A stretch of DNA of 8,647 nt from assembly GCA_949948825.1 (NCBI GenBank), contig CATLIJ010000094.1:1-8647 (forward strand). The letters are read 5' to 3'. Shown piece after piece: positions 1-7,613 of this stretch. This DNA comes from an uncultured Clostridiaceae bacterium (GTDB taxonomy: Bacteria; Bacillota; Clostridia; Lachnospirales; Lachnospiraceae). Numbering within the stretch: position 1 is the first letter of the stretch; each line of letters starts with the position of its first letter. The notes below the pieces were generated by a model. That model ran no database searches. It saw only the letters and a list, made by a program, of their open reading frames with translations, and had not been told where the DNA came from. The translations under genes and the position numbers were made by a program.

Positions 1-1081
1 TGCATCCGGGAAGAAGCCGCTCCATACAGGCATACGCCTTCTGATAGCTTTCCAGATTCTTTTTTACCGGCTCGTCTGACACATGAAACCACACCTGGCC
101 AAGAATCCCCTTTTGCTCCAAAAACTTTTTCAGCTTTGGAAGAAATTGCTCCAGAAAATCCATATAGGCAGGCTCCAAAGCCAGGGTATGCCAGCCGAAA
201 ATCTGCTTTCTTTTTCCTTCCTCCCAGGCAAAAATCCTGGGCGCATATTTGGCTCCCCACTGGGAAAACAGATGAGCCATCTCAAAATATTGCATTCCGC
301 AGTCCTGGGCCAGACCAATCCATCGCTCCAGCTTTCCAAAATCAAATTCATAGCCCTCCGGCTTCTTTTCCACTTCCACCAGCTGAACCGTTGTCCGTTC
401 AAGGCCCACTCCTGTATCCAGAGGCGGCGTAAAAAGAGGCGTCAGCACCATATTGATTCCCCGCTCACAGGCAGTCCTCATAAAATTCTCCACCAGTTCC
501 CAGTAGGAATCGGAAAAAACCTCCACCCCATAATAATCTGCCAGACAGTCTGTGTGAAAAAACTCGGTATGAATCAGAGTCTGGCTGGGAAGCTTTCCAG
601 GGAGCACCTGGACCTTCAGCTTTCTTTTATAAATCTCCCCCTTTTCCTCTGTCCGGACAAGGATTTGGATTTCCAAAGGTCCGTCCGGACAGTCCTCCTC
701 TGCCTCCAGTTCTATCCACACTGCTCTCCACTGTCCCCACAGTGCCCGGACCCTTCCCTCTTTTATGGGCCACAAAATATCCGGAAACATTCCTGGCTGT
801 GTGGTAAGGTAATCCCCGTCATGAGCCCCGTCGCAGGGAAAGGCGCTGGGCGCCAGACCCACCCGGTACAAGCTTGTCCGGATTTTCTGGTCTGCCTTTA
901 CCTCAATATAAAGCTCCTCCTCCAGAAGGTCTGTCCCTGTGTGATCCACAAAGTAAGCCAGCTGAACTGAAACCCGCTCTCCATGAAACATGGACAAGGA
1001 GCCTTCCTTCCATGCTTTTGGCCTTTTGTCTGGAAATACCTTCTCAAGAAAACTACATATTTCAAACCGATAGGAAACCAT
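1..1081 (-). CDS. GH123/DUF4091-type glycoside hydrolase, cytoplasmic, 3' end cut by window edge
   Basis: The reading frame opens at ATG 1081-1079 and runs open to the window edge, giving 360 residues. There is no signal peptide (it begins MVSYRFEICSFLEKVFPDKR), so a cytoplasmic location is inferred. Residues about 1-160 look like the beta-sandwich N-terminal domain of GH123/DUF4091 proteins. From about 165 the barrel domain begins. Family-like stretches are NMVLTPLFTPPLDT (210-223), a block ending FGWHTLALEPAYMDFLEQF (295-313) and WFHVSDEP (331-338). In characterised GH123 enzymes an adjacent Asp-Glu pair does the substrate-assisted catalysis through the substrate N-acetyl group; here the candidate pair is D336-E337. 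The C-terminal third lies outside the window. The gene follows the binding-protein gene by 10 bases and is probably translated by coupling. The likely role is intracellular trimming of the imported oligosaccharide. Family assignment is fairly sure; substrate is not. It is a distant relative of the secreted enzyme at 4659-6632. Confidence 0.85.
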   Translation of the reverse strand, partial: MVSYRFEICSFLEKVFPDKRPKAWKEGSLSMFHGERVSVQLAYFVDHTGTDLLEEELYIEVKADQKIRTSLYRVGLAPSAFPCDGAHDGDYLTTQPGMFPDILWPIKEGRVRALWGQWRAVWIELEAEEDCPDGPLEIQILVRTEEKGEIYKRKLKVQVLPGKLPSQTLIHTEFFHTDCLADYYGVEVFSDSYWELVENFMRTACERGINMVLTPLFTPPLDTGVGLERTTVQLVEVEKKPEGYEFDFGKLERWIGLAQDCGMQYFEMAHLFSQWGAKYAPRIFAWEEGKRKQIFGWHTLALEPAYMDFLEQFLPKLKKFLEQKGILGQVWFHVSDEPVKKNLESYQKAYACMERLLPGC

Positions 1082-1086
1082 CTTCA

Positions 1087-1091
1087 CTCCC
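1087..1091 (-). promoter_or_regulatory. Ribosome binding site of the cytoplasmic GH123-like gene
   Basis: On the minus strand GGGAG sits 5 bases before ATG 1081. It lies immediately after the TGA stop (1094-1092) of the binding-protein gene, so a ribosome finishing that gene covers this site. This supports ATG 1081 as the start and suggests translational coupling. Confidence 0.7.
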
Positions 1092-2756
1092 TCACTTCTG
1101 ATTTCTCGGCCAAGCCATCTCAAGTCCCATTTTTTTCTTATTCTCCTGGAATCTCTCGTTTTTATACGCATCCAGCTTATCCATTCCCATCTGGTCCATC
1201 TGTGCGATGGCATTGTCATACACCTGCTTTGCTTCCTCCGGACTTTTTGCCATAATCATCATGGGGAACTGCTGGCTCCAGTAAGAAGTAAGCTGGGCGT
1301 CAATTGCCGCAAAGTCCGACCCGCTGTCCGGACTCACATCATTAAAAATCTTATCATCAAAAATGTGTCCGTCCACCCATTTTTTCTGATAATGCAGCCG
1401 GTCCTGCTCCAGTTCATCCATTCCTGACTTTGGCTCGTATTTTTTTACCCACACATAATCACAGACCAGATCCTGTAAGGTAGAACGGTATTTTGCGTCA
1501 AAAGCCGCTGAATCTGCCTTCCGTTCCTCTGCCCGTTCCGGTTTGATCACAGCCTCCCCGTCCACAATCTCATATCCATTGATTCCGCCATAAGAGTAGG
1601 AAAGAGAAATCTCCTCCCTGGTGAGGAAAGACAGAAGGCTGACTGCTCTGGCCGGGTTTTTGCAGTTTTTTGTAATCATGGTGGCAGCCCACCCTGCTGT
1701 AGGCGACGGGGACACAATGGCTTCCTTTCCCCCATCTCCCCCAATATGGCCCACTCCCATCATCAGCGCATTGGGATTCTCATAGTAAAGCGTGTCCTTT
1801 CCATTGAGATAGTTTACCCTGGTACCGGCAAATACGCTTCCTGAAGTGACCATTTGCTTCCGAAGGGTGTTGTCCATCGTAAAAATCTCATCTGTGGTCA
1901 GCCCTTCCCGGTAAATCTGGTTGAGAAACAGAATGGCCTCCAAATATTCCGGCTGCCGCTTTATGTTCAGAAGATTTCCATTGGAATCCTCCCGGTCCAG
2001 CCCGAACTGCTCTGCCAGACACTCCGCATCATCCGCCACATAGGGAATCACGGTCTGTCCCTCATACTGGACATTGGCTTCCTTCACCTTTCTCAAAGCA
2101 TTCAAAAATCCCTCTTTTGTGGTCATGCTGTCCGGGTCAATCCCCAGCTGCTCCAGAATGTCCTTTCTGGCAAAATTCATATTGTGGGATTCAATATATC
2201 CCCCTCTCTCATAAGCTTCCTTTAAATCATAAAAATAACCAACCAGCACATACCATTTGTTGTCCTTCTTATTTCGGTACCAGTCTATCATCCCCTGAGG
2301 CGTCTGCATATCCGGGGCATATTTTTCCACAAGCTCGTCCAATGGCCAAAGCCTTCCTCCATTTTCCAGGGCAAGCCGCTCTGAGGATACTGCGTCATAG
2401 GTGACAATATCCGGCAGGCTGTCTGTGGCAATCAGCATATTCAGCTTCTCCTGAGAACCAATGCTGAATTTTATTTTCACCCCTGTATTCTCATACACAT
2501 ACTGGTCAAACTGATTGTTGTCCGGATCAAAATTCATGGCTGCCCAGTCATAAGCCACAAACCATTCCAGCTCAATGGGTGTCTTGTCCTGCTCCCAGCT
2601 TGCTTTGCTGGCATCATAATCCATCTCTGGAAGAGCTGTGGGAGCCGTCTCGCTGCCTTCTTTGGAGGAGCCTCCTCCCCCTGCGCATCCTGCCAGCATG
2701 GCAGCGCCTGCCAGAATTGCCATATATCTTTTGAAACCTTGTCCCAATTTTTTCAT
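1092..2756 (-). CDS. ABC transporter extracellular substrate-binding lipoprotein (LplA/YtcQ-type)
   Basis: This 554-residue protein begins MKKLGQGFKRYMAILAGAAM and carries a lipobox LAGC (21-24), so it should be cleaved before Cys24 and anchored by lipid to the outer face of the membrane. A Gly/Ser-rich flexible stretch follows. The length and position next to two LplB/LplC-type permeases match the large (about 500-560 residue) family 1 solute-binding proteins of oligosaccharide importers such as Bacillus LplA and YtcQ. It should capture the glycan fragment and deliver it to the permeases at 2787-4608. The mature part is rich in Asp, Glu, Tyr and Trp, as expected of a sugar-binding cleft. The gene starts 30 bases after the permease stop. 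The ligand cannot be read from sequence; the flanking GH123-like enzymes suggest an amino-sugar oligosaccharide. A later ATG (residue 12) would leave the signal peptide without its positive start and is unlikely. Confidence 0.92.
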   Translation of the reverse strand: MKKLGQGFKRYMAILAGAAMLAGCAGGGGSSKEGSETAPTALPEMDYDASKASWEQDKTPIELEWFVAYDWAAMNFDPDNNQFDQYVYENTGVKIKFSIGSQEKLNMLIATDSLPDIVTYDAVSSERLALENGGRLWPLDELVEKYAPDMQTPQGMIDWYRNKKDNKWYVLVGYFYDLKEAYERGGYIESHNMNFARKDILEQLGIDPDSMTTKEGFLNALRKVKEANVQYEGQTVIPYVADDAECLAEQFGLDREDSNGNLLNIKRQPEYLEAILFLNQIYREGLTTDEIFTMDNTLRKQMVTSGSVFAGTRVNYLNGKDTLYYENPNALMMGVGHIGGDGGKEAIVSPSPTAGWAATMITKNCKNPARAVSLLSFLTREEISLSYSYGGINGYEIVDGEAVIKPERAEERKADSAAFDAKYRSTLQDLVCDYVWVKKYEPKSGMDELEQDRLHYQKKWVDGHIFDDKIFNDVSPDSGSDFAAIDAQLTSYWSQQFPMMIMAKSPEEAKQVYDNAIAQMDQMGMDKLDAYKNERFQENKKKMGLEMAWPRNQK

Positions 2757-2771
2757 CCTGTTTTCTGTGTT

Positions 2772-2783
2772 CTCCTTTCTCCT
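2772..2783 (-). promoter_or_regulatory. Doubled, distant ribosome binding site of the binding-protein gene
   Basis: In the 30-base gap the minus strand shows AGGAGAAAGGAG, two Shine-Dalgarno-like motifs in tandem. The nearer one ends 15 bases before ATG 2756, longer than the usual 5-10. No in-frame ATG, GTG or TTG lies between, so the ATG stands. The effect on expression is unknown. Confidence 0.5.
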
Positions 2784-2786
2784 ATT

Positions 2787-3671
2787 CTACCCCTTAACCG
2801 CGCCCACTGTCATCCCTTTTACAAAATATTTTTGTAAAAAAGGATAAACGCAGATAATGGGCATGGAGGTGACAATCATTGCCGCCAGCTTTATGGTCTG
2901 AGGTGTTACCTTTCTGGCTGCCTCTGGTATGGCCATGGCTGCAGAAGACGCCAGCCCGCTGGCTGCCCCTGGATCTGTGATCATTTTCTTTAAAAACAGC
3001 TGTATGGTCTGCAGGCTCATGGAGGAGGTGTACATCATGGAATCAAAATAAGAGTTCCAATGGCCCACCAGGGAAAACAGCATCACCGTGGCCAGCACTG
3101 GCTTGGAAAGAGGGAGCACAATCTGGAAAAAGATACGGTACTCACCTGCTCCGTCTATTTTGGCAGACTCAATCAGGCTGTCTGGCAGGTCGCTGAAAAA
3201 GGTACGAATAATAATCATGTTCCACACACTAAACAGCCCCGGAATAATGTACACCAGAAAATTGTCATATAAATGCAAAGTCTTGATGACCAGAAAATAA
3301 GGAATCAGGCCTCCGCTGAAATACATGGTAAGGGTCATGAACACTGCATAAATTTTCCTGCCCTTCAGGTGCGGACGGCACATGGCATAGGCAGCAAGGG
3401 CTGTCACAAACAGACAGCTGACGCTTCCAAGCAAGGTCTTTGCCACAGAAATCATCATGGAATGGAAAATCGTTTTATCCCGGAATACAGCCTGATAATT
3501 GGCCATAGTAAAAATCCGGGGCCACAGATACACGCCTCCCTTTAAATAGTCTGATCCGTCATTCAAAGACCCTGCCACACAATACCAGAAGGGAAACAGC
3601 ATCACCAGCATCATCCCTGCCATAAGACAGGAATTGATCCAGTCAAATAAGGATATCTTCTTTTTCTTCAT
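2787..3671 (-). CDS. Carbohydrate ABC transporter permease (LplC/YtcP-type, CUT1 family)
   Basis: This 294-residue integral membrane protein has about six hydrophobic segments, near residues 13-35, 74-96, 109-130, 138-158, 188-206 and 260-278. The cytoplasmic EAA loop that docks the ATPase is visible at about 168-187 (ESAKIDGAGEYRIFFQIVLP). The C-terminus VKGMTVGAVKG is typical of the LplC/YtcP branch. With the permease at 3703-4608 it forms the channel for substrate delivered by the lipoprotein at 1092-2756. A clear ribosome binding site AAAGGAG (3685-3679) sits 7 bases before ATG 3671, so the start is well supported. The gene follows the first permease by 31 bases. It resembles only carbohydrate-type permeases; the exact sugar is not deducible. 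Confidence 0.95.
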   Translation of the reverse strand: MKKKKISLFDWINSCLMAGMMLVMLFPFWYCVAGSLNDGSDYLKGGVYLWPRIFTMANYQAVFRDKTIFHSMMISVAKTLLGSVSCLFVTALAAYAMCRPHLKGRKIYAVFMTLTMYFSGGLIPYFLVIKTLHLYDNFLVYIIPGLFSVWNMIIIRTFFSDLPDSLIESAKIDGAGEYRIFFQIVLPLSKPVLATVMLFSLVGHWNSYFDSMMYTSSMSLQTIQLFLKKMITDPGAASGLASSAAMAIPEAARKVTPQTIKLAAMIVTSMPIICVYPFLQKYFVKGMTVGAVKG

Positions 3672-3702
3672 CAGTCTTCTCCTTTCCCGTCAGCAGGACT
3701 CA

Positions 3703-4608
3703 CTAAAACAGTCCCCGTTCGGTAATCTTTTTGGACGCTGTATTTGCAATTACCAGCAGAATCACGGATACAATGGACTTTAAGAGCCCCACTGCCGCGG
3801 AATAGGCCATCCGCCCCTGGGCAATTCCCACCTTGTATACATAGGTGTCTAACGTCTCGCTGAACTGAATATTCATCACATTCTGAAACATGAAAATCTG
3901 TTCAATTCCTGTGTTTAAGATGGAGCCGATCTGCAAAATCAGCATGACTGCAATGGTACCCCGGATGCTTGGCAGGGCAATATGCCAGATCCGCTGAAAC
4001 CGGCTGCATCCATCCATCTTTGCTGCCTCATAGATTTCCTCATCCACCCCGGTCAGGGCTGCCACATAAATAATGGAACCATATCCCAGTCCCTTTATGA
4101 GAGAGGCGATGACAAATATCATGTAAAACCAGGAGCCCTTTGCCATAAAATTCACCGGACTGTCAAAAATTCCAAGCTTTACGCAAAAATCACTTACAAT
4201 TCCGTTTGGCCGCAGCATTTCCAAAATCAGTCCTGCAAAAATAACCCAGGAAAGAAAGTGCGGCAGATAGGACACGGTCTGAGAGGTCTTTTTAAATCTT
4301 CCGGTTGGCATCTCATTGATCAGAACTGCCAGAATAATGGGCGCCGGAAAGCAGACCAGGGTTCCCAGCACATTTAAAATCAGGGTATTTCTCATTACAT
4401 TCCACAGCTCCGGATCTACCAAAAAGGTCTTAAAGTGTTTCAGACCCACCCAGGGGGAGGCGCTTATCCCCATGGTGATGTCAAAATCCTTAAAAGCAAT
4501 CACCACACCATACATGGGGATATAAGCAAACACCAAAAGAGCCAGAAGAGCCGGGAGCACCATGGACTGCAAAACAAGCTGTTCCTGGAATTTTCTTTTT
4601 GATTTCAT
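3703..4608 (-). CDS. Carbohydrate ABC transporter permease (LplB/YteP-type, CUT1 family)
   Basis: The 301-residue membrane protein begins MKSKRKFQEQLVLQSMVLPA. The EAA loop is at about residues 194-213 (YEAAKMDGCSRFQRIWHIAL is its core) and the C-terminus is KKITERGLF, as is usual in LplB-like permeases. Hydrophobic segments lie near 15-38, 73-98, 115-132, 160-185, 218-235 and 270-290. It pairs with the permease at 2787-3671. A longer frame could begin at TTG 4620, but that codon overlaps the ribosome binding site (GGAGG at 4618-4614), and the second of two tandem ATG codons (4608-4606) has the right 5-base spacing. ATG 4611 is the only other reasonable start. No ATPase gene is adjacent, which is common for this transporter type since a shared MsmX-like ATPase serves many importers. 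Confidence 0.93.
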   Translation of the reverse strand: MKSKRKFQEQLVLQSMVLPALLALLVFAYIPMYGVVIAFKDFDITMGISASPWVGLKHFKTFLVDPELWNVMRNTLILNVLGTLVCFPAPIILAVLINEMPTGRFKKTSQTVSYLPHFLSWVIFAGLILEMLRPNGIVSDFCVKLGIFDSPVNFMAKGSWFYMIFVIASLIKGLGYGSIIYVAALTGVDEEIYEAAKMDGCSRFQRIWHIALPSIRGTIAVMLILQIGSILNTGIEQIFMFQNVMNIQFSETLDTYVYKVGIAQGRMAYSAAVGLLKSIVSVILLVIANTASKKITERGLF

Positions 4609-4613
4609 CATTT

Positions 4614-4618
4614 CCTCC
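4614..4618 (-). promoter_or_regulatory. Ribosome binding site that decides the start of the first permease
   Basis: GGAGG on the minus strand, 5 bases before ATG 4608 and 2 bases before ATG 4611. It overlaps the TTG at 4620, which rules that codon out as a practical start. Confidence 0.75.
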
Positions 4619-4622
4619 AATC

Positions 4623-4642
4623 TGTGCCTGTTTCACAGCACA
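4623..4642 (-). other. Small hairpin between the secreted hydrolase and transporter genes
   Basis: The transcript can fold UGUGCUGU-GAA-ACAGGCACA: eight base pairs, one bulged G and a GAA triloop. It lies in the longest gap of the window, just before the ribosome binding site of the first permease. No U-run follows, so it is not an intrinsic terminator. An mRNA processing or stability element separating enzyme and transporter expression is possible; chance is also possible. Confidence 0.35.
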
Positions 4643-4658
4643 AGCATCTCTTTGTTTG

Positions 4659-6632
4659 TTACGATTCAGCCGCCAGACCGATAAGCTGCTCCCGCGCCTG
4701 ACGGATTTTTTCAATGTCCGTCTCATAATCATTTCCGGAACGGAGAAGGGAGTTCAAAATCCCCCTCACCTCCTCTGGATGCTTCTTTTCTGCTGCCCAC
4801 AAAATGGAGAGAAGTTCACTGGTCTCCCGCAGAGCCTCCACCCGGATGGAGCTTCGGATCTTCAGATTCTCCTTATCCGGATATACACAGGAGCCGTCTC
4901 CCAAGGCATTGTCCCACATCACCTCTCTTGGATAATCCGGGTAGGGCAGATAATCTTTGGTCCAGGTATTCCACTGATTCATCCCCCAGTGGAGATAACC
5001 AGTGGCTCCATGCTTATAGCAGAACCATCCTAACATCTCCATATGCCAGGTGGGATGATCGATCATCCGGTTTAAATAATTGTCCTTCAGGGGCAGGCTG
5101 GAGGTATATACCTGAAGCCGGTCTCCTGGATTTAAAAATCCAGCCACCTTGTCCGGCAGTTCATCCAGAGAATATTCCATAATGGAATAAACCTCCGAAT
5201 AAGGAGATTCTTCCTCTGCTGTCCATGCGGTAAAGGCATCCCCTGTAGGCATTCCCGGACATTCCCTGGATATAATGCCCTCCACCACCGGATAAAGAGC
5301 AGCCTGAGTGCGCTTTCCCGGCTCATCAATAATATGATGATACCATATGGAGCTTAAACCCTGGCTGACCAGATTCTGATGCAGGGAACCAGCATACTGT
5401 CTCAAATAGGAAAGGGCCGGTCCCTCTGTCCCTGCCTCATAGGCATTCAAATCCACTTCCAGCAATTCTTTTTTGGGAACCAGCGGATTGTCCGGATGAT
5501 ACGACAGCACCTCCACATAGGGTTTAGAATAATCGTTTATTTCCTCTCCTTGTATGTCATTGTTATAATTTTTGGGATTTGTCTTATATTTGGCTACCGG
5601 ACCGCAGGCAAAGCGCTGGATTCCGGCCCTCTCCCTGAAAAATGCCACAAATTTATTGAAAAAGCTCCAGTCAAACACCACACTTCCATCTGGATTCACC
5701 CTGGTCTGCTTTCCCTGCAAAAGCAAATCCGTCTGATTCACAGTCATCACATTCAACCGGTTCTCCTTCATCACTCTGGCAAAGCTTTCCATGATGGCCC
5801 ACCATTCCGGGGAATCCACCTCCACCCCATAAGCATCTGTAATCACATCTACTTCCGTATCAAAATTTCCCACCAGCTGAGACCACAGTTCAATGCTAAA
5901 AGCTTCCTGGGACGCTGAATCGGGTATAGTTACATCTTTTACATCCAGATTGATGTCAAAGGAATAGGTTCCAAAGCTTGTCCGAACCTCCATCTGCCCC
6001 AAATACATTCCCGGCACAGCCCATTCCGGCACATGAATCTTAATCCACACGGGCTGGGTCATATTCTTTTTTACCACTCTGCTTTGATGCTCAGAAAGAA
6101 TCTCCGGAAATCCCACCATCCGGTCCGGACTGGTTTTTCTCACTGGGTCTGAAATATGAACCCACCAGATTCCGTCCTGGTCTTTCACTGCATCTGGATC
6201 TGTCTCATCTGTGTACCGGGAGTTATAGGGAGCCTTTATGTAATCCACATAGCTGTAGGAAATGTTCTCCACTGGAATTACATGCTCTTCGCATACCAGA
6301 TTGGAAAATGCCACACAGATAATAGTTCCATCCTCTGCTGGCCTTACATTGACCTGAAAGGGTTCTGTATCATTTCTTCCTGTTACCAGATCCACAGATG
6401 TCCGAACCTGGTCCGGGCAGGAATCGCTTTGAAACACCTGCTGCCGCCAGTCGGAAATCCATACCTGGGCAGCCTCTGAAGCTGGCGCTGCCCTTGCCGG
6501 AACCGGACCGGTCCATATGCTGACGCTGCCAGCGATTGCTCCTGCCAGAAAAAGAGCTAACATGCGTTTTCCTTTTCCATGGCCCTTTGGCAGACTGTTC
6601 TTTTCTCTTGTCTTTTCCCTTAACCGCTCCAT
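4659..6632 (-). CDS. Secreted GH123/DUF4091-type glycoside hydrolase
   Basis: This 657-residue protein has a signal peptide: a long basic N-region (1-23), a hydrophobic core (24-40) and a likely signal peptidase I site ARA|AP after Ala48. Residues about 50-235 form a beta-rich N-terminal domain. The barrel domain follows, with NRLNVMTVNQTDLLL (291-305) and WYHHIIDEP (430-438). D436-E437 is the candidate catalytic Asp-Glu pair of GH123 enzymes. GATGYLHWGMNQW (542-554) and GDGSCVYPD with SSIRVEALRE (578-603) are hallmarks of the DUF4091 C-terminal part. Known GH123 members release beta-linked GalNAc, for example from glycosphingolipids; substrate here is unproven. I see no cell-wall anchor or sortase motif, so it may be freely secreted or held by the co-expressed wall-binding protein. 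An internal ATG at residue 24 has a passable ribosome site but would remove all positive charges from the signal peptide. The gene starts 3 bases after the previous stop. Confidence 0.88.
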   Translation of the reverse strand: MERLREKTREKNSLPKGHGKGKRMLALFLAGAIAGSVSIWTGPVPARAAPASEAAQVWISDWRQQVFQSDSCPDQVRTSVDLVTGRNDTEPFQVNVRPAEDGTIICVAFSNLVCEEHVIPVENISYSYVDYIKAPYNSRYTDETDPDAVKDQDGIWWVHISDPVRKTSPDRMVGFPEILSEHQSRVVKKNMTQPVWIKIHVPEWAVPGMYLGQMEVRTSFGTYSFDINLDVKDVTIPDSASQEAFSIELWSQLVGNFDTEVDVITDAYGVEVDSPEWWAIMESFARVMKENRLNVMTVNQTDLLLQGKQTRVNPDGSVVFDWSFFNKFVAFFRERAGIQRFACGPVAKYKTNPKNYNNDIQGEEINDYSKPYVEVLSYHPDNPLVPKKELLEVDLNAYEAGTEGPALSYLRQYAGSLHQNLVSQGLSSIWYHHIIDEPGKRTQAALYPVVEGIISRECPGMPTGDAFTAWTAEEESPYSEVYSIMEYSLDELPDKVAGFLNPGDRLQVYTSSLPLKDNYLNRMIDHPTWHMEMLGWFCYKHGATGYLHWGMNQWNTWTKDYLPYPDYPREVMWDNALGDGSCVYPDKENLKIRSSIRVEALRETSELLSILWAAEKKHPEEVRGILNSLLRSGNDYETDIEKIRQAREQLIGLAAES

Positions 6633-6635
6633 TCC

Positions 6636-7613
6636 CTAATTCTCCTTCCCAATTACAGCTCCATCCGCCCCCACACGATATCCGTCTGGTGTTACCTGGT
6701 CTGTCAGCAGTTTTCCATTCTCATCACAGTAATACCGGCTTTTATTCCAATCAATCCATCCGGTCTTCCTGACCCCCATATGGTCAAAATAATACCAGAA
6801 TCCGTCAATTTCCTGCCACTGCGCCACAGCCAGATGATCCCCTGGGTTCACATAATACCATAACCCGCTGTTCTCCATCCAGGAGCCAGACAGTTCCTCT
6901 GAAGGTGTCTGAAAGGAGGACATCATGTCCATATCAAAGCTGACCGCTTCACTTCTTTGAGTCAGCGTCTTCTCTGTCCCGTCATACTTGCTGACCCCGG
7001 AAATCTTTACTGAATAGTTTCCTGGCTGTGTGATCTGATCCTGAATGGAAATCAATGTTCCATATGACAATTTTTCTCCAATCTTATTGCCGCCCCGGTA
7101 AATCAAAATCCGGTAAAGGGAAACCGATTCATGGATTGGCCAGGACAGGATTCCATTGGCATCCAGCCAGATGTCACTGGTTTCCATCTGCTCCACCTCT
7201 TCTTTTATGGGAGGAAGCTTAATCTTCAAGTTCAGAATTGTATCCTTTTCTGACCTTTTGGAGGACAAAAAGGTAAACCTGGTTCCCTTCACAGTCAGGT
7301 GATCTGCTCCAATATAGCTGAACTTGGCTTCCTCTGCCTGTGACAGAACAATCTCCACAACAGGAACTGCCGCTCCCTCCCAGGCGGACTCTTCGTTTAA
7401 CAGTCTCCACTCATCAATCTTATAAAGACTGCTGTCTGTATGAATCTGGATATCTTCCTCACTGATAGAATCTCCTGGTTCAAAATCCGTTGTAATCTCT
7501 AAGGATACCTTTGTAATCCGCTCTTCCTCTGCCAGAGCCTGACTGCACCAAGCTCCTGGAAGCAGGCATAAAATCATGCCTGCCAGGATGCCTCCTTTCA
7601 CCTGTCTTTTCAT
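6636..7613 (-). CDS. Secreted cell-wall-binding protein with choline-binding-like repeats
   Basis: This 325-residue protein has a signal peptide with a likely cleavage ALA|EE after residue 28. Residues about 32-135 form a beta domain (ITKVSLEITTDFEPGDSI) of a kind I recognise at the N-terminus of many Lachnospiraceae wall-binding proteins. Residues about 147-226 look like a fibronectin type III fold (LSWPIHESVSLYRILIYRGG, then GNYSVKISGVS). Residues 244-306 hold about three cell-wall-binding repeats of the pattern GxWYYFDxxGxxxxGW, closing with TPDGYRVGADGA (308-319). No enzyme motif is visible. The repeats should bind wall polymers such as teichoic-acid-type chains, while the other domains face outward. 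The start codon overlaps the upstream stop in an ATGA arrangement, so the two proteins are made together. An adaptor or scaffold role for the neighbouring enzymes is inference. Confidence 0.85.
   Translation of the reverse strand: MKRQVKGGILAGMILCLLPGAWCSQALAEEERITKVSLEITTDFEPGDSISEEDIQIHTDSSLYKIDEWRLLNEESAWEGAAVPVVEIVLSQAEEAKFSYIGADHLTVKGTRFTFLSSKRSEKDTILNLKIKLPPIKEEVEQMETSDIWLDANGILSWPIHESVSLYRILIYRGGNKIGEKLSYGTLISIQDQITQPGNYSVKISGVSKYDGTEKTLTQRSEAVSFDMDMMSSFQTPSEELSGSWMENSGLWYYVNPGDHLAVAQWQEIDGFWYYFDHMGVRKTGWIDWNKSRYYCDENGKLLTDQVTPDGYRVGADGAVIGKEN
6642..6647 (-). promoter_or_regulatory. Ribosome binding site of the secreted GH123-like gene
   Basis: AAGGAG on the minus strand lies inside the last codons of the cell-wall-binding gene (Lys-Glu before Asn-stop) and 9 bases before ATG 6632. 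The stop TAG (6638-6636) falls between it and the start. This supports the long start and indicates coupled translation. Confidence 0.7.

Noticed and set aside
83..970. Long plus-strand ORF of 295 residues
   Set aside because: It lies wholly antisense to the GH123-like gene, has a Leu/Pro/Ser/His-rich shadow composition and no recognisable domain, and the minus-strand frame carries clear family motifs.
2817..2839. AT-rich 10-base inverted repeat with a 3-base loop near the end of the second permease gene
   Set aside because: It lies inside codons for the conserved KYFVKG ending, contains almost only A-T pairs and has no terminator context; chance is the simplest reading.
630..6420. Frequent TCCGGA / GTCCGGAC words across the window
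   Set aside because: They mostly reflect favoured CCG, CGG and GAC codons in several reading frames and have no regular spacing or position relative to genes.
7610..7613. Possibility that the charged-tail protein and the wall-binding protein are one gene split by a frameshift
   Set aside because: The second protein has its own complete signal peptide and cleavage site directly after its start, and the ATGA overlap is a normal coupling arrangement.
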